Assembly: GCA_038501625.1 (NCBI GenBank) | Contig: JAZAYU010000019.1 | Span: forward strand, 3,928,501-3,992,500 | From: Corbicula japonica | Taxonomy: Eukaryota > Mollusca > Bivalvia > Venerida > Cyrenidae | Reading direction: 5' to 3' | DNA length: 64,000 nt | Shown here: piece after piece, positions 58,874-64,000 of the stretch | How positions within the stretch are numbered: the stretch's first letter is position 1 | Layout of the letters: every line of letters starts with the position of its first letter | Translations under genes and position numbers: made by a program | The notes under the pieces: model-generated | Seen by the model: the letters and a program-made list of their open reading frames with translations, nothing else | Told to the model about the DNA's origin: nothing | Database searches by the model: none

Positions 58874-59956
58874 GCCTTTTATCAATAGATACATCTTTTA
58901 TCACATGAAGAAACAATGTAGATCCAGATCAGCTGGCACATCCAAGCCATAGATCCAGATCAGCTGGCACATCCATGCCATAGATCCAGATCAGCTGGCA
59001 CATCCATGCTGAAGATCCAGATCAGCTGGCACATCCATGCCTAAGATCCAGATCAGCTGGCACATCCATGCCTAAGATCCATATCAGCTGGCACATCCAT
59101 GCTGAAGATCAAGATCAGCTGGCACATCCATGCCTAAGATCCAGATCAGCTGGCACATCCATGCTGAAGATCCAGATCAGCTTGCACATCCATGCTGAAG
59201 TTCCAGATCAGCTGGCACATCCATGCTGAAGATCCAGATCAGCTGGCACATCCATGCCTAAGATCCAGATCAGCTGGCACATCCATGCCATAGATCCAGA
59301 TGAGCTTGCACATCCATGCCTTAGATCCAGATCAGCTGGCACATCCATGCCTAAGATCCAGATCAGCTGGCACATCCATGCCGAAGATCCAGATCAGCTG
59401 GCACATCCATGCTGAAGTTCCAGATCAGCTGGCACATCCATGTTGAAGATCAATATCGGCTGGCACATCCATGCCTAAGATCCAGATCAGCTGGCACATC
59501 CATGCCTAAGATCCAGGTCAGCTGGCACATCCATGCCTAAGATCCAGATCAGCTTGCACATCCATGCTGAAGTTCCAGATCAGCTGGCACATCCATGTTG
59601 AAGATCAAGATCAGCTGGCACATCCATGCTGAAGATCCAGATCAGCTGGCACATCCATGTTGAAGATCCAGATCAGCTGGCACATCCATGCTGAAGATCA
59701 AGATCAGCTGGCACATCCATGCTGAAGTTTCAGATCAGCTGGCACATCCATGTTGAAGATCAAGATCAGCTGGCACATCCATGCCATAGATCCAGATCAG
59801 CTGGCACATCTGTGCCATATGATCAGAATCTAAACTGTTTGGGTAATTTCTTGCCAAGAATCAACAAGTGTAGATCTAGATAAGATGGCATGGATGTGCT
59901 GGCTGATCTGGATCTTAACTGGTCATGCATGCGATAAAACAGCTGGAGTACAGGGT
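58874..59956. mobile_element. piggyBac-like MITE containing an internal 31-bp satellite expansion
   Basis: Left end TTAAGCCTTTTATC (58870) and right end CAGGGTTGAT (about 59951-59960) match degenerate family termini. Between them, 58918-59815 is about 29 copies of a 31-bp unit (AGATCCAGATCAGCTGGCAC then ATCCATGCCTA). This is the same segment that occurs once in ordinary copies. The right-hand hairpin (GTGTAGATCTAGATAAGATG, GGCTGATCTGGATCTTAACT) follows intact. The element is about 1.08 kb against about 240 bp for the copy at 62736. Confidence 0.85.
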
Positions 59957-60305
59957 TGATATCAAATATGGTAATAAATATGTCATTTTAATATGTGATA
60001 TGTGTTACTTATTATTATATTTCAAACATTCTTATATAAATTAAATTATTTTATTTTATGCTTTTCAGTGAATTAAAGAGTTTTCCCGGTGAAATAAAAG
60101 TGGTATTTCACTGTTTTCAAACAGTGGAATATCATTTTTATTTTCACTGCTTTTTTCACGAATGAGAACGTTTATAAAACGAGCTCAAATTTGGATATTT
60201 GACGTCATGACGTTACGTCATAAACATGCCGTTTTGGCGCCATTTCTTGCAACTTTTCTATTAAATTCACGCAAATTTTGCATTTAAAGCATAAAATAAA
60301 AAGAA

Positions 60306-60456
60306 AATTTGTTTTTACCAGTGAAAGATAGAAATATATTTCACTCGTAAACTCAGGAATTATGTATTTTCACTCGTGGCTTCCACTCGTGAAAATACGA
60401 ATTCCGGAACTCACTCAGTGAAATATATTTCTATCTTACACTGGTAAAAACAAATT
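60306..60456. mobile_element. Long fold-back hairpin (CAGTGAAA / TTTCACTG family)
   Basis: AATTTGTTTTTACCAGTGAA and AGATAGAAATATATTTCACT pair with AGTGAAATATATTTCTATCT and ACTGGTAAAAACAAATT. The arms are about 65-70 bp with almost no loop. Related CAGTGAAA/TTTCACTG blocks lie just left at 60065-60165. Confidence 0.85.
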
Positions 60457-60632
60457 ACCTCTATATATTTATTAAGGTAATTCTGAATTGTGCACCATAC
60501 AGTTTTGAAGTTGATGAGGTGTGATTCCAAAAATACTGTTATTATACATGTGTATTGTTATAAACAGATGTATAATGATAATAACAGAAGACAATTATTG
60601 AAAATAAAGAATTCCGTTAGAAAAGAATTACC

Positions 60633-61303
60633 TTAAAGGGAGATGTGCAGGGTGGAGCAGGTGTACTCGGTTAACAGATCGATCTATGTAACACTTACGT
60701 GTACTTTTCACTAAAGTCTACATTTCAAACCCTCCAGGAGGAAGTTTTCGGTTAATTTTACCATTTTACCGGACGTGAAAACAATCTGCTGAAGGAATCC
60801 CTATACAAAAATACATTATATATTTAGTGATCAAGGGAATGTCACGTGGTCATTCAACAATTAAACAACAACAACTATGAGCTTCAAATAATTATATTCT
60901 ATTACCGAACCAAGATTTACTGTTCTGGCCTGTCTAATACGGGCAGAAGCCGCTTTCTTCCTGCGTTTTTCCGCTGAGCTTAGTATTCGTGGTGGCCCAG
61001 GCATTTTCAAACAAATGGTGCCGTTGATAGTCGGAAAGGTACACTGAATGCATATTTTGGTTGAAGTGATCACATGACAATCCCAAAAACCACCGCGGCT
61101 TTACTCGGGAAATACAAAAATAGCTAACATAGGCGCGTCACATAGGAAAGGAAACAACATTTATATATCTTTTTTTTATAAAATATTGGTTTGAAATATT
61201 TCGGGTGTAAATCAATATTTGAGCTTAAAATAATGATATAAAACTGATTAATAACCCTTTTCGCAAATCTGTTCCATTCATCAATCCTGCACATCTCCCT
61301 TTA
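60633..61303. mobile_element. T2/Kolobok-like element: TTAA duplications and 15-bp terminal inverted repeats
   Basis: TTAA (60633-60636) is followed by AGGGAGATGTGCAGG. The other end reads CCTGCACATCTCCCT (61285-61299) then TTAA (61300-61303). TTAA target sites with ends starting AGGG fit the T2-MITE/Kolobok type. The 663-bp element holds one notable minus-strand open frame but no transposase. Confidence 0.75.
60861..61004 (-). CDS. Short open frame inside the TTAA element (possible first exon)
   Basis: From the Met at 61004 it reads MPGPPRILSSAEKRRKKAAS then ARIRQARTVNLGS. It is strongly basic and loosely resembles the starts of large uncharacterised, transposon-derived protein families in invertebrates. 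GTAATAG and GTAAATC downstream could act as donors, but no following exon was found. It may be a fragment of a gene captured by, or belonging to, the element. Confidence 0.35.
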   Translation of the reverse strand: MPGPPRILSSAEKRRKKAASARIRQARTVNLGSVIEYNYLKLIVVVV

Positions 61304-62388
61304 AATATTACAAATAAAAATCTTTCAAAATAATGTTTAAATTCAACTTAGATATGTACTATATTTGTTTGTCATGTCATGGTTAACTTAACTATATATG
61401 ACAACTGCTGTCACAGAAAGATGTAAGAACATTTATTATTACATGTGTTACTATAAATAGTAACAAATTTACTTTACGACCGGAAACGTTATTCAAGGTC
61501 GCAGGGCATTAACTTATGAGAGACCGGGCCATTATCGATAATGGCCCTGCGATTTTATTTTTGGGTTTTCTATTGTTATCATTGGTTTAATCACATTTCA
61601 TCATTAAAATAAGAATAAATTGTACATACCCGTAAAATATTCCCAATTTAAAATCACTTCTTTCCTTTTTCTTTTCCATTCATTTGTACCATAATATTCA
61701 CATAGCTAGCCTAAAAGCCTGATGTAAAAGAAGCTCGCAGCAGATGTATAAGAATGAAACACTCTCAGATCATTGCATTTACAGACTCATACCATGATTA
61801 TCACTTGGGCCATTATTCATATGACAGGGCCATTATCGACAAGTGGCACTGCTTGCCCATTTATTAACCTATACTTATATACCCATGAGTGATTTTACAA
61901 AAGTACAGAGTAAATCCAAAAGATTGATAAAACAAGACAAATTAATAAATCTGTATCCCACAGTGTGGTTTTTTGATTGTGTATTTTGGCAGCTTCCCAT
62001 GTTCATTATACGTCACAATACATTTTTGTAATTTTCTGGCACATACAGAAATTTTAAATAAGAAATTTCGTGCTGTTTTACAACCATTATGATATTCTTA
62101 TGCCATTCATAAATTTTCTATGCCATTCATAAATTTACTATCATGTTAGTATTTTTGTTTCTACTTTTACCCATTAGCAAAGAACACACACAGATTCTGT
62201 CTTCAAAGACCACTTTTGTGTTTTCCACCCAAAGTGGAATTTATATACAGGTTTTAAATTACTTATAAATTTTAAAGTTATTGTGAAAATAAAATGGTTT
62301 CAATTGATGTTGTAAGTCCAATTACAGACTAGGCTGACTCAATACTTGGTCATTTACATAATTATACACATTGATTTAAAGAAATTTA
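61304..62388. other. Intergenic sequence between the TTAA element and the SOCS-box exon
   Basis: Two short segments sharing GGGCCATTAT and GATAATGGCCC/GACAAGTGGC lie near 61525-61550 and 61808-61845. A small duplication of TATGCCATTCATAAATTT is at 62099-62135. Nothing coding is seen; the 3' untranslated region of the SOCS-box gene probably lies at the right end. Confidence 0.45.
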
Positions 62389-62586
62389 CTATATCGCTAA
62401 CTTCAGTGCTAAATAGTTTTTAAGCTTCCCAGGAAGAGGAAGTGACACCACAGCTGACATAATGCTTTTCCCATGATGCACTGCAATAAGGTGTTTCCTG
62501 AGGGCCAGTCTACAACTCTGCTGTAAGGACCGAGGTTCACTGACATAGTTGTGTAATAATTCCTTTAACTGTGCATTCTTCATCAC
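62389..62586 (-). CDS. Terminal exon encoding a SOCS box (ASB-type protein, partial)
   Basis: Acceptor ATATTTCAG precedes position 62586; the exon reads VMKNAQLKELLHNYVSEPRS and continues PRSLQQSCRLALRKHL, then SLPLPGKLKNYLAL, ending in TAG (62389-62391). The S-L-Q-x-x-C-R-x-x-x-R pattern followed by L-P-L-P-x-x-L-K-x-Y-L is the SOCS-box signature: the first part binds Elongin B/C and the LPLP part contacts Cullin 5. Such a box at the very end of a protein is typical of ankyrin-repeat/SOCS-box proteins, but SOCS, SPSB and WSB proteins share it. Upstream exons lie at higher coordinates, probably outside the window. Confidence 0.8.
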   Translation of the reverse strand: MMKNAQLKELLHNYVSEPRSLQQSCRLALRKHLIAVHHGKSIMSAVVSLPLPGKLKNYLALKLAI

Positions 62587-62735
62587 CTGAAATATTTAAA
62601 ACAAGGATAATATTCAATTGATCACATGCGATCTTTTGACAGCAAAGTAAAACCGCAATCACATACGGTAAATTTCTAAAGACCATCCCGTAATTAAGAC
62701 CACCTTGATAGTAAGACTACCATTTCAATGTCTCT

Positions 62736-62977
62736 TTAACCCATTCCTGTATATATACGCATTTTTACGCATGTGCGACCAGTGTAGATCCAGATCAGCC
62801 GGCACATCCTTGCCATCTGATCAGGATCTGCACTGGTCGCATTTTGGTCAGAAATAACCTAATGAATCAAAAAGCGAACAGTTTAGATCCTGATCAGACG
62901 GCATGGATGTGCCGGCTGATCTGGATCTAAACTGTTCGCCCTAGCAATAAAGGTGTATCTGTACGGGATAGGGTTAA
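62736..62977. mobile_element. piggyBac-like MITE, best preserved copy
   Basis: TTAACCCATTCCTGTATATA at the left and TACGGGATAGGGTTAA at the right form terminal inverted repeats ending CCC next to TTAA. Internally there are two strong hairpins: GCGACCAGTGTAGATCCAGA with CAGGATCTGCACTGGTCGC, and GCGAACAGTTTAGATCCTGA with GATCTGGATCTAAACTGTTC. Confidence 0.8.
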
Positions 62978-62986
62978 CAGTTTTAC

Positions 62987-63255
62987 ACTAGTTTCTACCC
63001 CCGAAATGAGGATCACCCCACTATTAAGACCACTTTTGTTCAGTCCCAGCTGTGGTCTTAATGGAGCTTAATAGAGAGATTTCACTGTATTTTCTTACAA
63101 TCATTATCTAAAAAGACCATCTCTGGGACTGGACAAAACTATCTTTATAGTGGACTGGTCTTATTTTGGGAAGAAACTAGTGCAAACCTGTTAAATGAGA
63201 CTGTCACATTAAAATAGTGGTCTAATCAAGGAAGTATTATTTTTGCGTTTACTGG
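62987..63255. repeat. AAGACCAC-type dispersed repeat
   Basis: Blocks ACTATTAAGACCACTTTTGT, TGTGGTCTTAATGG and TAATAGAGAGATTTCACTGT, then GAAACTAGTGCAAACCTGTT facing ACAGTTTTACACTAGTTTCT at 62977-62996. This may be an inverted-repeat element of about 210 bp. Related sequence lies at 3090-3310. Confidence 0.55.
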
Positions 63256-63334
63256 ATGAGGGGTTTTACTTTACGACCTAATGTTGTTACTATTACCTGC
63301 TTTTTCTTGCCTGTACTCAACTTTCATCACCCAT

Positions 63335-63400
63335 TTCATGGGCAAACAGTGCACATCTGTGCCATCTCATCAGGATCTACACTGTTCACCTTTATGTCAT
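63335..63400. mobile_element. Fragment of the piggyBac-like MITE
   Basis: GGGCAAACAGTGCACATCTG, CCATCTCATCAGGATCTACA and CTGTTCACC match part of the second hairpin of the family. Both termini are missing. Confidence 0.5.
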
Positions 63401-63505
63401 AGGCTAACTAGGTAAGGTCATAGGCTAGCTAGGTAGTTGATATATATATTAGGGTAACAGGGTACGAGTCTATTTCTTTTATTAAACATAACTAACCTGG
63501 TTATC

Positions 63506-63795
63506 TAACTTGACCCCTTACACTGTAAAATAACCGCCATTGTGATTGTTGTTATAAGGCAAATTATAGAAATATATTATTTCATATATTTCAGGTATGT
63601 TTCATCATGTTTTTCCATTCTTAACCATTTCATTTTATCTATTTGTAAACCGTTTGAAATGTGCATTTTGCCTATTTGTTATTTGGTTGTTTTAGCCACC
63701 GTTGTTTAACTTGACCCCTTACACTGTAAAATAACCGCCATTGTGATTGTTGTTATAAGGCAAATTATAGAAATATATTATTTCATATATTTCAG
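63506..63795 (+). repeat. Direct repeat of 89 bp, apparently identical, 201 bp apart
   Basis: TAACTTGACCCCTTACACTG to TTTCATATATTTCAG occurs at 63506-63594 and 63707-63795 without a visible difference. Both copies end in a splice-acceptor-like TTTCAG; the first is followed directly by GTATGT. Confidence 0.92.
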
Positions 63796-63929
63796 AGTTC
63801 AGTGTCGTATTAGTTCAATTAGAACCCACGGCAGAACATGGGTAGATAGAAACCCGATCCCGTGACCTTTAGATTAATTAATGTTACATGTTAATAAAGA
63901 CCACCTGTAAACAAAGACCTCCTGCTGTT

Positions 63930-64000
63930 AAAGACCAGTCTCAAATCTCAAGCATCTGATTGGCTGAAATAATGACAGGTCACCATTTCAGCTGATCTGA
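63930..64000. mobile_element. Hairpin repeat cut by the window end
   Basis: GACCAGTCTCAAATCTCAAG, ATCTGATTGGCTGAAATAAT and the start of the second arm (CACCATTTCAGCTGATCTGA) match the family at 24335 and 29648. Confidence 0.75.

Noticed and set aside
53929..59815. Regularly repeated arrays considered as CRISPR-like
   Set aside because: Units are contiguous tandem repeats without unique spacers, and the genome is eukaryotic with spliced genes.

Overview
This window is eukaryotic nuclear DNA, most likely from a bivalve mollusc. It is AT-rich, its genes are split into many small exons with ordinary animal splice sites, and the space between is filled with minisatellites and short inverted-repeat (MITE-like) elements. 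The mollusc call is an inference from gene content and repeat style; no sequence here fixes the species. There is no bacterial or viral gene organisation, operon or CRISPR array.

Layout. (1) 804-10675, plus strand: the 3' half of a phospholipase C epsilon (PLCE1-type) gene. Sixteen exons could be joined with every reading phase matching: the X-Y linker, the catalytic Y half, C2, two Ras-association domains and a basic tail ending at a TGA. One intron is a U12-type AT-AC intron and another is GC-AG. (2) 10676-23114: intergenic, holding a 60-bp minisatellite, a 30-bp TTTCCAATATTGG repeat and several copies of a dispersed repeat. (3) 23115-27641, plus strand: an unrecognised two-exon gene encoding about 304 residues. 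(4) 29037-51287, minus strand: a complete 15-exon ceruloplasmin/hephaestin-family multicopper ferroxidase, about 1205 residues, with a signal peptide, six cupredoxin domains, one trinuclear copper cluster and three apparently complete type-1 copper sites. Its introns hold tandem arrays, two of them made from the edges of its own exons. (5) 51288-62388: mostly satellite DNA, including a 4.4-kb array of a 45-bp unit, a 0.9-kb array of a 31-bp unit that grew inside a piggyBac-like MITE, tRNA-derived SINEs, and a 663-bp TTAA-flanked T2/Kolobok-like element. (6) 62389-62586, minus strand: a terminal exon encoding a SOCS box, probably of an ankyrin-repeat/SOCS-box (ASB-type) gene whose other exons lie to the right.

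How the genes relate. They look like independent neighbours. PLC epsilon couples Ras/Rap signalling to PIP2 hydrolysis, the multicopper oxidase would oxidise Fe(II) outside the cell, and the SOCS-box protein would be a Cullin-5 ubiquitin ligase adaptor. The unknown gene and the multicopper oxidase converge, with about 1.4 kb between their stop codons. The most unusual content is at splice level: three intron classes in one gene, a candidate in-frame cassette in the PLC catalytic barrel, and tandem amplification of splice-site-bearing exon edges at two places in the oxidase gene.
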